In this document: piece after piece, positions 1 through 13,137 of the stretch
How positions within the stretch are numbered: the first letter of the stretch is position 1
Layout of the letters: every line of letters starts with the position of its first letter
Source: Bacillota bacterium
GTDB taxonomy: Bacteria > Bacillota > Clostridia > Lachnospirales > Lachnospiraceae
DNA: 64,000 nt
Reading direction: 5' to 3'
Assembly (NCBI GenBank): GCA_023390555.1
Contig: JAEWCQ010000011.1
Coordinates: 62,001-126,000, forward strand
Notes under the pieces: generated by a model
The model's database searches: none
What the model was told of the DNA's origin: nothing
What the model saw: only the letters and a program-made list of their open reading frames with translations
Program-made: the position numbers and the translations under genes

Positions 1-1
1 G

Positions 2-3505
<3,504 letters not shown>

Positions 3506-3519
3506 GGAGGGGACGCGAA

Positions 3520-5013
3520 ATGGGAAAACCAACAGGATTTATGGAATATGAAAGAGAGAACGCAGCAGCGGTTACACCAAAGGAGCGTATTAAGAACTTC
3601 GATGAGTTCCATGCCCCTCTCTCGAAAGAGAAACAGCAGTTGCAGGCTGCAAGATGTATGAACTGCGGTGTTCCTTTCTGCCAGTCAGGAATGGACATCA
3701 TGGGAATGACCAGCGGATGTCCGTTACACAACCTGATTCCGGAATGGAATGATCTTGTGTATACCGGCAACTGGGAGCAGGCGTACAGCCGTCTGATGAA
3801 GACTGACAATTTCCCGGAATTTACGGGAAGAGTTTGTCCGGCACTTTGTGAGGCTGCCTGTACCTGCGGACACTGGGAAGATCCGGTGTCGGTAAAGGAA
3901 AATGAACTTGGAATTGTTGAGCATGCGTTTGAAGCAGGGTATGCGCAGGCAGTACCGCCAAGAGTTCGTACAGGTAAAAAAGTGGCAGTGATCGGTTCCG
4001 GCCCTGCCGGACTGGCAGCCGCAGACCAGCTCAATAAGCGCGGGCATTCCGTGACTGTCTATGAACGCGATGATCGTGTCGGCGGACTTCTGATGTACGG
4101 GATTCCGAATATGAAGCTGGAAAAATGGGTCATTGACCGCAGAATTGATATCATGAAAGAAGAAGGCGTTGCATTTATTACCAATGCCAACGTTGGAAAA
4201 GAAATCAAACCGACCAAATTACTGAAAGAGTACGACCGTATCATCCTGGCCTGCGGCGCAAAAAATCCGAGAGATATCAATGCCCCGGGACGTGATGCAA
4301 AAGGTATTTATTTTGCGGTGGATTTCCTCACGGCAAACACAAAGAGCCTGCTGGATTCCGAGTTGAAAGATAATAAATATACCTCTGCAAAAGGGAAGAA
4401 AGTCGTCATCATCGGCGGAGGCGATACCGGAAATGACTGTGTTGGCACTTCCATCCGTCACGGTGCGGCATCTGTGGTGCAGTTAGAGATGATGCCAAAA
4501 GCGCCGGATACACGTGCTGAGAACAATCCGTGGCCGGAATGGCCGAGAATCAGCAAGACAGATTACGGTCAGGAAGAGGCGATTGCGGTGTTCGGCAATG
4601 ATCCGCGTATTTATCAGACGACCGTTAAGGAATTTTTAAAAGATAAAAACGGCAATCTGAATGGAATCAAAATTGTCAAACTGGAGAGCAAAAAAGATGA
4701 GGCAACCGGCCGGATGCAGATGGTAGAAGTACCTGGTTCCGAAGAAAAGATGGATGCGGATATCGTGTTGATTGCAGCCGGATTCCTTGGAACAGAAGAT
4801 TATGTTGCAAAAGCGTTCGGATTGGAATTAACAGCCAGAACGAATGTTGCAACACCGGAAGGCAGTTATAAGACAAATATTGAAAATGTATTTACCGCAG
4901 GCGATATGCGCAGAGGACAGTCTCTGGTCGTATGGGCGATCCGCGAAGGCCGGGAAGTAGCCAGAGAAGTAGACAAGAGTCTGATGGGCTATTCCTACCT
5001 GAACGTGCAGTAG
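3520..5013 (+). CDS. gltD: Glutamate synthase small subunit
   Basis: 497 aa, the usual length for GltD. It supplies electrons from NAD(P)H to GltB through FAD and 4Fe-4S clusters. The N-terminal cysteines (CMNCGVPFC, then CPALCEAACTC) are cluster ligands. GSGPAGLAAADQLNKRG is the FAD Rossmann motif and IGGGDTGNDC is the NAD(P) Rossmann motif. The AAGGAGG at 3504-3510 overlaps the gltB stop and sets the ATG at 3520. The operon ends at the terminator at 5031-5064. A paralogous flavoprotein (nfnB) lies at 54646. Confidence 0.97.
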   Translation: MGKPTGFMEYERENAAAVTPKERIKNFDEFHAPLSKEKQQLQAARCMNCGVPFCQSGMDIMGMTSGCPLHNLIPEWNDLVYTGNWEQAYSRLMKTDNFPEFTGRVCPALCEAACTCGHWEDPVSVKENELGIVEHAFEAGYAQAVPPRVRTGKKVAVIGSGPAGLAAADQLNKRGHSVTVYERDDRVGGLLMYGIPNMKLEKWVIDRRIDIMKEEGVAFITNANVGKEIKPTKLLKEYDRIILACGAKNPRDINAPGRDAKGIYFAVDFLTANTKSLLDSELKDNKYTSAKGKKVVIIGGGDTGNDCVGTSIRHGAASVVQLEMMPKAPDTRAENNPWPEWPRISKTDYGQEEAIAVFGNDPRIYQTTVKEFLKDKNGNLNGIKIVKLESKKDEATGRMQMVEVPGSEEKMDADIVLIAAGFLGTEDYVAKAFGLELTARTNVATPEGSYKTNIENVFTAGDMRRGQSLVVWAIREGREVAREVDKSLMGYSYLNVQ

Positions 5014-5030
5014 ATGCAATGATAAAAGAA

Positions 5031-5065
5031 AAAAGACTCTGACGATTCAGTCAGAGTCTTTTTTG
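5031..5065 (+). terminator. Intrinsic terminator of gltBD
   Basis: A perfect 13-bp stem AAAAGACTCTGAC / GTCAGAGTCTTTT (5031-5043 with 5050-5062) has a 6-nt loop and ends in a T run. Confidence 0.93.
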
Positions 5066-5086
5066 CGTACAATCTTAAGAAAAAGA

Positions 5087-5121
5087 AAAGTATTTTCCCG
5101 TATGATTCTAAAGTATTTTCC
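5087..5121 (+). repeat. Two 12-bp direct repeats upstream of the CotH-like gene
   Basis: AAAGTATTTTCC occurs at 5087-5098 and again at 5110-5121, a 23-bp period (about two helical turns). A possible -10 (TATAGT, 5124-5129) follows directly. The layout looks like a tandem activator or repressor site for the gene at 5160; the regulator is unknown. Confidence 0.5.
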
Positions 5122-5159
5122 TTTATAGTAAGCACGATTCGAACAGGGAGGAAATCAGC

Positions 5160-8100
5160 ATGAGGAGAGTAAAGAAAATTTTTTGTATGTTACTGACGTT
5201 TATTCTGACAACCAGTATTTTGGCGGAGGATATGAATAGCGTCTATGCGAAAGAAACTGCGGGAAGCACACAGACCGCAGAAAGTGGTGAACAAGAGGCA
5301 GAGAATGCCAGGGAAACGGAGCGTTCCACAGAAGTGAAGAACGCCACAGAGCCGGGGACAGCACAAGCGGAGACTGTGACAAAACCAGAGGGAGTTATCG
5401 AAACCGAGACAGTGACAGAAACAGAAGCAGTCACTGAAACGGCCAAGCAGTTACAGGAGGCGCAGGCGAAGCAGGCAGATTTAAAGAAGTCCGGTGAGCT
5501 GGCAAAGCAGTTTGCACAGGGGGAAGAGAGCAGTACCGGAACAGAGTCGGAGAACGGTTCGGAACAGACAACTGAGACAGGGGATACACAGGAAGCCGAA
5601 CGTACAAAAGGAGATGCGGTCTCTGCCGTAGAACAGCCCTATGCAAAAGTGAAGATGGCAGACCTGCTGACAGCAGGCACCCTGACCTCTTCCGATACGC
5701 AGAATGTAACGATGACAGCAGACAGCAGTGCGGGCGGAGTACTGTTCTCCGGAACGGCAGACGCGGTAAAAGGTGCTGTCTATGGGGTGAGCCAGACCTT
5801 TTCATTTGATGGAAACAGCGTCGGGCGAATCAGTGTGGACGGACTGGCAGAAAAGAATGTGAATCTTTCACTGGAACTTTATCTGGATGCCGAAACGACA
5901 CCGTTTGCAACCATTGCATTGAATAAGCAGAAAAAAAGCGGAAAATGGACCGATGACGGAGATCGTACGGCAGATGTTTCCGGTCTGCATATCACGGGGA
6001 CGCATCAGGTATCCTGGAAGGTGGTCAGCGACAGTACGGGTACCGTCACATATCTGTTGCGTTCCATAGAATTTGTGGAAAGCTCCGTTCCGGTGATCTA
6101 CTTTAATATTGATGAGTCGCAAGGCACGATCATGGCGATGAACCAGGATCAGAATCATGAAACGGAATGTTATGGAGATATGACGATACAGATTCCGGAT
6201 GGCTATACCTCAGAATATACCGATAAAACAATGAGTACCAAGACGTATTCGTTGGAATATATCCGGGGCAGGGGCAACTCGACCTGGATGTGTGATAAAA
6301 AACCGTATAAGATCAAATTACAGAATAAAGAGAATCTTTTCGGGATGGGCAAGAGCAAACACTGGGTATTGCTTGCAAATCGCTATGACAACAGCCTGCT
6401 GCGGAACAAGGGTACCTATTGGCTCGGTCAGCAGCTTGGAATGGAATATACGCCACAGTGTGTATTTGTGGACGTCGTAATGAACGGTACCTATTACGGA
6501 AGTTACTATCTCTGCGATCAGGTGCGCGTTGGAAGCAGCAGCGTGGATATCGATGATCTCGAACAGAATGAGGAGACACAAAATGCTACGGATGAGCCGA
6601 CGATTACCGGAGGCTATCTGCTGTCGATGTGTCCGTATGGGGACGAGGAAAATCTGTCCTTTACAACGACAAAGGACAATCAGTTTTTAATTGAAAGCCC
6701 GTCTTTCGATGGATACAGCAATGACACGCAGTATAATTACATCAGGGACTACGTGCAGAAGACGGAAGACGCGATTTACGGGGAGGGTTTTCAAACCTCG
6801 GATGGAGTCGGGTATGAAGATTTGCTGGATGTTGATTCTGCGGTGGACTATTACTGGCTGCAGGAAATATCCATGAATGGGGACGCGTTTGGCTCGACGA
6901 GTACCTATCTCTATAAAAAGAGGGATGGAAAACTCTACTGGGGGCCGCTGTGGGACTTTGATTTTGTGGCATGGGGCGATTATGATTACAGTGAGGAGCC
7001 GAATTGCGCGGGCTTTGTGCAGACAGAAAGAACCTGGTTTTCCAAACTGCTGGAAAATAAGTCATTTGCAGAAAAGCTCGTAGCCAGATGGCCGCAGATC
7101 AAAGCAAAACTGCTGGCATTGAGTGAGGATGGAGGACAGCTCGATCACTATAAACAGCAGGTGGCAATATCGGAACGGTATGACTTTGAAAAGTGGGGAG
7201 CCTATGATTTCGAACAGGGAACCCCACTGACTTACGATCAGGAGGTCGAACGGCTAAAAACCTGGATTACAAATCGTGTGGCATGGATTGATGCAAATGT
7301 GAATACACTGATTCCGACGGAATACAGTGTTCGGTTTGTGGATGGAAGCAAGGTTTATGCGGAACAGACCGTCGTTTCGGGCCATGGAGTAAAAGACCTT
7401 CCGACTCCTTCTACAAAAAAGGGCTATGTATTTGCCGGGTGGTATGCGGCAGATGAGACGGGCAATGCGTATAAAGCGTATAACGGCATTCCTGTTTATG
7501 CGGATACGACCTTTCGCGCCAAATGGGTAAAAGAGAGTGAAGTTGTGCCCGTAAAGAACCTGTATACGCTATATAAAGAGGTCTACGTTTCGTTGGAAAA
7601 CGGTGGTTATTCCGTAGATTACAGCGTTACACCGTATGATGCAACATTTCCCGATGTCACGTGGGTCTCGTCCGACAATGCAACCGCCACAGTTGACGAG
7701 AGCGGCTTTGTAACGCTGCTGAAGAAGGGAACTGTGAAGATTACAGGAACCTGTGCCAATGGCGTGAAGACATCTTACAACCTGCACATTATGGATTATG
7801 ATGATAATCTGGAATATCCGTCTGCCGTGTCTCTGGATCATACTTCTCTGCATCTGGAAACCGGAAGCTATGCGAAGCTGGGGATCGTGTATGAGCCGAC
7901 AGCATGTTATACGAATGAATGCAGATGGTATTCGTTGGATGAAAGCGTTGCCGAGATTTCGACAGCCGGAGTTGTGCGGGCAGTTGGCGAGGGCAAGACG
8001 GCTATTGTGGTGTACAACCTGGATACAGGTGCGTTCGCCAAGTGTGAAATATCGGTTACAGACCCGGTAAAAAAGGGAAATACCTATGCTGTTTCCAACC

Positions 8101-8504
8101 ACAATTACAAAGTGACTAAAACAGGGAAGACTGGGGGGAACGTGACCTTCACCGGTCTTGTAAAGACAAAAGGAACAAAGGTTGAGATTCCGGATGCCGT
8201 GAAAATCAAAGGAAAAACGTATAAAGTTACGGAAATCGCAGAAAATGCACTGAAAAACAAAAGCGGGATAACAAATCTTGTATTGGGTAAGAATATTGCG
8301 TCCATTGGGAAAAATGCATTTTATGGATGCAAGAAATTAAAACAGGTCACAGTAAAATCAGCGAAAATAAAGAGCGTGGGGAAACAGGCATGGAAGAAAG
8401 TACCAAAGAACGCGAAGTTCAAGGTTCCGGAAAAATCGGTGAAACAGTATCAAAAACTCTTCCGTTCAGCCGGACTCAATCCAAAAATCAAGATTACAAA
8501 ATGA
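5160..8504 (+). CDS. Secreted CotH-family protein with InlB, Ig-like and BspA-type repeats
   Basis: 1114 aa. A signal peptide covers about residues 1-30. A low-complexity Glu/Thr-rich linker follows to about 150, and then a beta-rich module. A CotH domain runs from about 310 to 715 (RGRGNSTW, KPYKIKL, LLANRYDNSLLRN and WDFDFVAWGDYD are typical). Next come an InlB B-type repeat (about 720-790, ending FRAKW), two Big2 Ig-like domains (about 800-880 and 886-967), and a C-terminal BspA-like LRR_5 region (IASIGKNAFYGCKKL). CotH proteins are atypical kinases known from spore coats and from large secreted clostridial proteins. No LPXTG or membrane anchor is visible. The role is likely an extracellular surface or glycan-associated protein; the substrate is unknown. 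Confidence 0.88.
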   Translation: MRRVKKIFCMLLTFILTTSILAEDMNSVYAKETAGSTQTAESGEQEAENARETERSTEVKNATEPGTAQAETVTKPEGVIETETVTETEAVTETAKQLQEAQAKQADLKKSGELAKQFAQGEESSTGTESENGSEQTTETGDTQEAERTKGDAVSAVEQPYAKVKMADLLTAGTLTSSDTQNVTMTADSSAGGVLFSGTADAVKGAVYGVSQTFSFDGNSVGRISVDGLAEKNVNLSLELYLDAETTPFATIALNKQKKSGKWTDDGDRTADVSGLHITGTHQVSWKVVSDSTGTVTYLLRSIEFVESSVPVIYFNIDESQGTIMAMNQDQNHETECYGDMTIQIPDGYTSEYTDKTMSTKTYSLEYIRGRGNSTWMCDKKPYKIKLQNKENLFGMGKSKHWVLLANRYDNSLLRNKGTYWLGQQLGMEYTPQCVFVDVVMNGTYYGSYYLCDQVRVGSSSVDIDDLEQNEETQNATDEPTITGGYLLSMCPYGDEENLSFTTTKDNQFLIESPSFDGYSNDTQYNYIRDYVQKTEDAIYGEGFQTSDGVGYEDLLDVDSAVDYYWLQEISMNGDAFGSTSTYLYKKRDGKLYWGPLWDFDFVAWGDYDYSEEPNCAGFVQTERTWFSKLLENKSFAEKLVARWPQIKAKLLALSEDGGQLDHYKQQVAISERYDFEKWGAYDFEQGTPLTYDQEVERLKTWITNRVAWIDANVNTLIPTEYSVRFVDGSKVYAEQTVVSGHGVKDLPTPSTKKGYVFAGWYAADETGNAYKAYNGIPVYADTTFRAKWVKESEVVPVKNLYTLYKEVYVSLENGGYSVDYSVTPYDATFPDVTWVSSDNATATVDESGFVTLLKKGTVKITGTCANGVKTSYNLHIMDYDDNLEYPSAVSLDHTSLHLETGSYAKLGIVYEPTACYTNECRWYSLDESVAEISTAGVVRAVGEGKTAIVVYNLDTGAFAKCEISVTDPVKKGNTYAVSNHNYKVTKTGKTGGNVTFTGLVKTKGTKVEIPDAVKIKGKTYKVTEIAENALKNKSGITNLVLGKNIASIGKNAFYGCKKLKQVTVKSAKIKSVGKQAWKKVPKNAKFKVPEKSVKQYQKLFRSAGLNPKIKITK

Positions 8505-8523
8505 AATAGATAGAGATTATTTT

Positions 8524-8559
8524 CAATTCGGGCTGCAGATTCTGGTGCAGTCCGATTGA
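8524..8559 (+). terminator. Possible weak terminator hairpin
   Basis: An imperfect stem pairs CGGGCTGCA with TGCAGTCCG, flanked by CAAT/ATTG, over an 8-nt loop. There is no clear T run after it, so its terminator role is uncertain. Confidence 0.4.
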
Positions 8560-8628
8560 CGTTTGCCCTAAAATTGATTAGTATAGAGGAGGCGGAAAGA
8601 AACGAGAGAGAAATGTAAGAGGTGAAAC

Positions 8629-9411
8629 ATGAGAAAGGCAGTATTTTTTGACATTGACGGGACACTTTGGGATGAGCACTCTTTTATTCCGGAAAGCACA
8701 AGAGAGGCAGTGAGGAAGCTGCGCGAAAATGGCGCCCTTGCATTTATCTGTAGCGGGCGTACCAGAGGATTTATACGGAATGAAAGACTTCTGTCACTTG
8801 GTTTTGACGGAATTGTAGCCGGATGCGGGACTTATATAGAGAGCAACGGAAACGTATTGTATTATCACCGTCTTGATAACCAGATCGTAAAGCAAAGTCT
8901 GGCGGTTTTGAAAAAATACCGGATGCCTGTTATTCTTGAGGGCAGAGAGTGCCTTTATATGGATTATGAAGATTTTATAGGCAATGCCTATGCAGAGAAG
9001 CTGAAAGAGGAGCTGCAGGATGATCTTCTGCCGATTCGTGGAAATGAAGATAACTGGGAAATCAGCAAATTTTCTGCTTCTGCCGCAGATGATTCGTATC
9101 TTCTTGCAGAAAAGGAGCTGAAGGAGCATTTTGACTGTCTGATTCATGGAAGACATGCGATTGAATTTGTCCCGGCCGGATTTTCCAAGGCATCCGGCAT
9201 TCGAAAGATCTGTGAGCTTCTTGAAATCGACCGAAAAAATACGTATGCATTTGGAGACAGTGTGAACGATCTGGATATGCTTTCCTATGTTGCACACGGA
9301 GTTGCAATGGGGAACGGAACGGATGAGGCAAAAACAGCTGCTGATTTTGTCACGGCATCCCTGCACGAAGATGGAATTTGGCATGGTCTGGAACACTATG
9401 GACTGCTTTGA
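8629..9411 (+). CDS. HAD superfamily (Cof-type) hydrolase
   Basis: 260 aa, the size of Cof/YidA-type phosphatases. Motif I is DIDGTLWD at residues 7-14. Motif II is the Ser/Thr region FICSGRT. Motif IV is GDSVNDLDML near residue 210, followed by the usual GVAMGNGTDEAK. A C2-type cap lies between them. It probably dephosphorylates sugar phosphates or cofactors; the substrate cannot be read from sequence. The GAGGTGAAAC box just before the ATG supports the start. It is a single gene between the CotH gene and groES. Confidence 0.9.
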   Translation: MRKAVFFDIDGTLWDEHSFIPESTREAVRKLRENGALAFICSGRTRGFIRNERLLSLGFDGIVAGCGTYIESNGNVLYYHRLDNQIVKQSLAVLKKYRMPVILEGRECLYMDYEDFIGNAYAEKLKEELQDDLLPIRGNEDNWEISKFSASAADDSYLLAEKELKEHFDCLIHGRHAIEFVPAGFSKASGIRKICELLEIDRKNTYAFGDSVNDLDMLSYVAHGVAMGNGTDEAKTAADFVTASLHEDGIWHGLEHYGLL

Positions 9412-9567
9412 TCCGGCAGAAAAAAGAAAGAAAACAGGGGAATTCGAAAGAAATCTAAAAAAAGTATAAAACAGGCAAAAAACTGGTAAAAATGAGAAAA
9501 ACAGAGTAAATGAGAGCATGAATCAGAAAACATCAGAAAAAGAGCGAAATGACAAAAAAAGATGGAT

Positions 9568-9596
9568 TTGCAGAATATGAGGCAACAAATTATTAT
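9568..9596 (+). promoter_or_regulatory. Sigma-A promoter of groESL
   Basis: TTGCAG (9568-9573), a 17-bp spacer and TATTAT (9591-9596). The predicted transcription start is near 9603, just before the CIRCE element. The 9412-9560 stretch upstream is purine-rich and holds no gene. Confidence 0.75.
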
Positions 9597-9607
9597 ATGA
9601 CTATCGG

Positions 9608-9634
9608 TTAGCACTCGAATAAAAAGAGTGCTAA
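9608..9634 (+). promoter_or_regulatory. CIRCE operator (HrcA binding site)
   Basis: TTAGCACTC (9608-9616), nine bases, then GAGTGCTAA (9626-9634). This is an exact match to the CIRCE consensus. It lies immediately downstream of the predicted start site of groESL, so HrcA repression of the chaperonin operon is expected. Confidence 0.97.
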
Positions 9635-9689
9635 TAACAAAAGCAAATGCAAGAAAAAATAAGAAATGTTTCAAAAGGAGGAATTATTT

Positions 9690-9977
9690 ATGAAATTAGT
9701 ACCATTGTCAGACAGAGTTGTATTGAAACAGTTAGAGGCAGAGGAAAAAACCAAATCAGGCATTATTCTTGCAGCTTCTGCACAGGAGAAACCGCAGGAA
9801 GCGGAAGTCATTGCAGTTGGACCAGGCGGAATCGTAGACGGAAAAGAAGTTACCATGCAGGTAAAGGCAGGCCAGAAAGTAATTTATTCCAAATACGCAG
9901 GAACAGAAGTGAAATTGGATGGAACAGACTATATCATCGTAAAACAGAATGATATTCTGGCAGTTGTAAGTGAGTAA
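9690..9977 (+). CDS. groES: Co-chaperonin GroES
   Basis: 95 aa, standard length. It caps the GroEL chamber as a heptamer. MKLVPLSDRVVLKQ opens the protein, the mobile loop is KTKSGIILAASAQEKPQ, and DYIIVKQNDILAVV closes it. An in-frame ATG at 9666 would add eight residues that contain the ribosome binding site AAAAGGAGGAA (9673-9683), so 9690 is the start. It is regulated by CIRCE and followed by groEL 77 bases downstream. Confidence 0.97.
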   Translation: MKLVPLSDRVVLKQLEAEEKTKSGIILAASAQEKPQEAEVIAVGPGGIVDGKEVTMQVKAGQKVIYSKYAGTEVKLDGTDYIIVKQNDILAVVSE

Positions 9978-10054
9978 TTGCAGGCCGCAGGGCAGAGACA
10001 ACACATTCTTATAAGATTCGATAAAAAATAAAAATAAGAAAGAGGTAATGATTC

Positions 10055-11680
10055 ATGGCAAAGGAATTGAAATATGGAACAGAAGCAAGAACAGCATTAG
10101 GTGCAGGCGTTGATAAACTGGCAAATACCGTCAGAGTAACCATTGGACCAAAAGGAAGAAACGTTGTATTGGATAAATCCTTTGGCGCTCCGCTCATCAC
10201 AAACGATGGTGTGACAATAGCAAAAGAAATCGAATTGGAAGATCCGTTTGAAAATATGGGAGCACAGCTTGTAAAAGAAGTTGCAACCAAGACAAATGAT
10301 GTGGCAGGAGATGGTACGACAACTGCTACTGTTTTAGCACAGGCTATGATTCAGGAAGGTATGAAGAACCTGGAAGCAGGTGCAAATCCGATCATTTTAA
10401 GACGCGGTATGAAAAAAGCGACAGACAAAGCGGTAGAAGCAATCGTAGCGATGTCTTCGAAAGTAAACGGCAAAGATCAGATTGCAAAAGTTGCATCTAT
10501 CTCAGCCGGCGACGAAGAAGTTGGTAACATGGTAGCGGATGCAATGGAAAAAGTATCCAATGACGGCGTTATCACAATCGAAGAAAGTAAAACCATGCAG
10601 ACAGAACTCGACCTCGTAGAAGGTATGCAGTTTGACCGTGGTTATGTTTCTGCATATATGTGTACCGATATGGATAAGATGGAAGCCGTATTGGAAGATC
10701 CATATATTCTGATCACAGATAAGAAAATCAGCAACATTCAGGAAATTCTCCCATTATTAGAGCAGGTTGTACAGTCCGGCGCAAGATTACTGATCATTGC
10801 GGAAGATATCGAAGGAGAGGCGTTAACAACCTTAATCGTAAACAAATTACGTGGTACATTCAACGTTGTAGCCGTAAAAGCTCCTGGCTATGGCGACAGA
10901 AGAAAAGAAATGTTAAAGGATATTGCAATTTTAACAGGCGGTCAGGTGATTTCAGAGGAACTTGGACTTGAACTGAAAGACACCTCACTGGATATGCTTG
11001 GACGTGCAAAATCCGTAAAAGTGAAGAAAGAGAATACAATTATCGTGGATGGCGAAGGTCAGAAATCAGAGATCGAAGCAAGAATTGCTCAGATCCGCAG
11101 CCAGATTGAAGAGACAACATCCGAATTTGACAAGGAAAAACTGCAGGAGAGACTTGCAAAGCTCGCAGGTGGTGTGGCTGTAATCCGTGTTGGTGCTGCA
11201 ACAGAAACAGAGATGAAGGAAGCAAAGCTTCGTATGGAAGATGCTTTAAATGCAACAAGAGCAGCAGTCGAAGAGGGAATTATCGCAGGCGGCGGTTCTG
11301 CCTATATTCATGCATCCAAGGAAATTGAAAAATTGGCAGATGCCCTGGAAGGGGATGAGAAAACCGGTGCAAAAGTAATCTTAAAAGCACTGGAATCTCC
11401 GCTCTATTACATTTCTGCAAATGCAGGTCTGGAAGGTGCGGTAATCATCAATAAAGTAAAAGAATCCCAGCCTGGAATCGGATTTAACGCATCTACTGAG
11501 GAATATGTGGATATGGTAGAAGCAGGTATCCTTGATCCGGTAAAAGTTACAAGATATGCACTTCAGAATGCAACATCCGTAGCTTCTACATTGCTTACAA
11601 CAGAATCGGTAGTAGCAAATATCAAAGAAGATGTTCCAGCTATGCCAGCAGGCGGAGCAGGCGGAATGGGAATGATGTAA
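10055..11680 (+). CDS. groEL: Chaperonin GroEL
   Basis: 541 aa, the typical length. It is the ATP-driven folding chamber. The ATP site GDGTTTATVLAQAM begins near residue 86. The GGM-rich tail (GGAGGMGMM) closes the protein. It shares the CIRCE-controlled transcript with groES and is followed by a strong terminator. Confidence 0.98.
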   Translation: MAKELKYGTEARTALGAGVDKLANTVRVTIGPKGRNVVLDKSFGAPLITNDGVTIAKEIELEDPFENMGAQLVKEVATKTNDVAGDGTTTATVLAQAMIQEGMKNLEAGANPIILRRGMKKATDKAVEAIVAMSSKVNGKDQIAKVASISAGDEEVGNMVADAMEKVSNDGVITIEESKTMQTELDLVEGMQFDRGYVSAYMCTDMDKMEAVLEDPYILITDKKISNIQEILPLLEQVVQSGARLLIIAEDIEGEALTTLIVNKLRGTFNVVAVKAPGYGDRRKEMLKDIAILTGGQVISEELGLELKDTSLDMLGRAKSVKVKKENTIIVDGEGQKSEIEARIAQIRSQIEETTSEFDKEKLQERLAKLAGGVAVIRVGAATETEMKEAKLRMEDALNATRAAVEEGIIAGGGSAYIHASKEIEKLADALEGDEKTGAKVILKALESPLYYISANAGLEGAVIINKVKESQPGIGFNASTEEYVDMVEAGILDPVKVTRYALQNATSVASTLLTTESVVANIKEDVPAMPAGGAGGMGMM

Positions 11681-11706
11681 TCACATACACCATACCGTGT
11701 GAAAGG

Positions 11707-11743
11707 GACACACCTGATGATTGGATTCAGGTGTGTCTTTTTC
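11707..11743 (+). terminator. Intrinsic terminator of groESL
   Basis: A perfect 11-bp stem GACACACCTGA / TCAGGTGTGTC (11707-11717 with 11727-11737) is followed by TTTTT. Confidence 0.93.
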
Positions 11744-11873
11744 TGCGTCAAAATCTTCCGTAATCTCTCGTCTGGCTGGTTTATACGGCCGGTGCCTGTC
11801 ATACAAATCTATGTGCATACTTTATCACGTTCTGCATATATATAGAAGAATATGATTAAAAGAGGGGAAGACA

Positions 11874-12128
11874 TTGCGTGGATTGTTTCTGCCAGGAGGC
11901 TGTCGGGATTTTTTCCTGATGATAGACCGGTGTGATAAAGAGGTGGAGCTTCTGACAAGAGAAGGATTTCATTTGAATCTGAAGTCGAAATTATGCCAGT
12001 ATGTGGCGCTGACTAGTATTTTTAGCAATAAAAAGGTGAAGGAATGTGAACTGGTAACACATTCCTGGAACGATACGGAACGGATTCTGAAATTTCTGAT
12101 AGAGAGCAAATCAAGTCAGGGAAGGTGA
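11874..12128 (+). CDS. Small hypothetical protein
   Basis: 84 aa from a TTG start that has a GAGGGGAAG box just upstream. The ATG at 11919 (MIDRCDKEVELL) is an alternative giving 69 aa. There is no signal peptide or membrane segment and the protein is basic at both ends. I do not recognise a family. It lies alone between the groESL terminator and degV. Codon use looks like that of its neighbours, but whether it is translated is not certain. Confidence 0.45.
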   Translation: MRGLFLPGGCRDFFLMIDRCDKEVELLTREGFHLNLKSKLCQYVALTSIFSNKKVKECELVTHSWNDTERILKFLIESKSSQGR

Positions 12129-12228
12129 CCTTGCGGTTGTCACAGAAGAAAAAATGTGATAATATAATACTATTAAGCAAAACATACTTCAGCGAAGGGC
12201 CAGGGAAGGACATGAAGGAGGAAGATGA

Positions 12229-13092
12229 ATGAGTAAGGTAGCAATACTTACGGACAGTAACAGTGGAATTACACAGACAGAAGCGCAGCAGTTGGGAATT
12301 ACTGTTTTGCCAATGCCTTTTTTTATAAATGAGGAAACTTATTTTGAGGGGATTGATCTGACGGAAGAGGCTTTCTATGAGAGACTGACAGATAATACGG
12401 AAATATCGACTTCGATGCCGACAGTCGGCAGTGTAACCGATACGTGGGAAAAACTTTTAGAAGATCATGATGAAGTGCTCTATATCCCGATGTCCAGCGG
12501 CCTAAGCAGTTCCTGTGAAACAGCAATCATGCTGTCACAGGAATATAAGGGAAGCGTACAGGTGGTGAATAACCAGAGGATATCCGTTACACAGAAGCGT
12601 TCGGTTCTGGATGCGAGAGAATTGGCAGATCAGGGAAAGGGTGCTTCAGAAATCCGGGAGATTTTAGAAGCACAGAAATTAGAATCCAGTATCTACATTA
12701 TGCTGGACACACTGTATTATCTCAAAAAAGGCGGAAGAATTACTCCGGCCGCCGCTGCACTTGGAACGCTGCTCAAGTTAAAGCCGGTGCTGCAGATACA
12801 GGGAGAGAAGCTGGATGCGTTTGCAAAAACAAGAACAGCAAAGCAGGCGAAGGGAATTATGTTAGAGGCGATGCTGGCTGATTGTGAAAAACGCTTCGGG
12901 GATGCTGCAGGCAAAAATGTGCATCTGTACGTGGCACATACCAAAAATGCCGGAGCAGCAGAAGAATTCAAAGAAGAGATCGGAAACTATTTTCCGGATC
13001 ATGAAGTAGAGATCGATCCGCTTCCGATGAGTATCGCGTGTCATCTTGGACCAGGTGCACTTGCAATTGCCTGCTCCAGGAAAATACAATAA
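12229..13092 (+). CDS. DegV family fatty-acid-binding protein
   Basis: 287 aa, typical of DegV (FakB-like) proteins that bind a fatty acid for phosphorylation by FakA. The N-terminal domain begins VAILTDSNSGITQTEA, where TDS is the conserved lipid-head contact. MSSGLSSS and the YYLKKGGRI segment are further signatures. The C-terminal domain ends HLGPGALAIAC. A GAAGGAGGAAG box sits 5 bases before the ATG. No fakA is in the window. Confidence 0.92.
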   Translation: MSKVAILTDSNSGITQTEAQQLGITVLPMPFFINEETYFEGIDLTEEAFYERLTDNTEISTSMPTVGSVTDTWEKLLEDHDEVLYIPMSSGLSSSCETAIMLSQEYKGSVQVVNNQRISVTQKRSVLDARELADQGKGASEIREILEAQKLESSIYIMLDTLYYLKKGGRITPAAAALGTLLKLKPVLQIQGEKLDAFAKTRTAKQAKGIMLEAMLADCEKRFGDAAGKNVHLYVAHTKNAGAAEEFKEEIGNYFPDHEVEIDPLPMSIACHLGPGALAIACSRKIQ

Positions 13093-13104
13093 ATTCGAAA
13101 ACAA

Positions 13105-13137
13105 AATCCGTTGTGCAAATGCACAACGGATTTATTT
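13105..13137. terminator. Bidirectional terminator between degV and the MATE gene
   Basis: A perfect 12-bp stem AATCCGTTGTGC / GCACAACGGATT has a 4-nt AAAT loop, with A and T runs on the two sides. It lies between two convergent stop codons, so it can serve both strands. Confidence 0.85.

Noticed and set aside
5431..5805. 124-aa minus-strand ORF inside the CotH-like gene
   Set aside because: It is antisense to a repetitive Glu/Thr-rich coding region, has no ribosome binding site and a biased Ser/Leu/Pro/Arg composition typical of shadow frames.
9412..9560. Purine-rich stretch upstream of groES as a possible RNA gene
   Set aside because: No stable pairing or conserved motif is visible; it is simply A/G-rich spacer before the groESL promoter.
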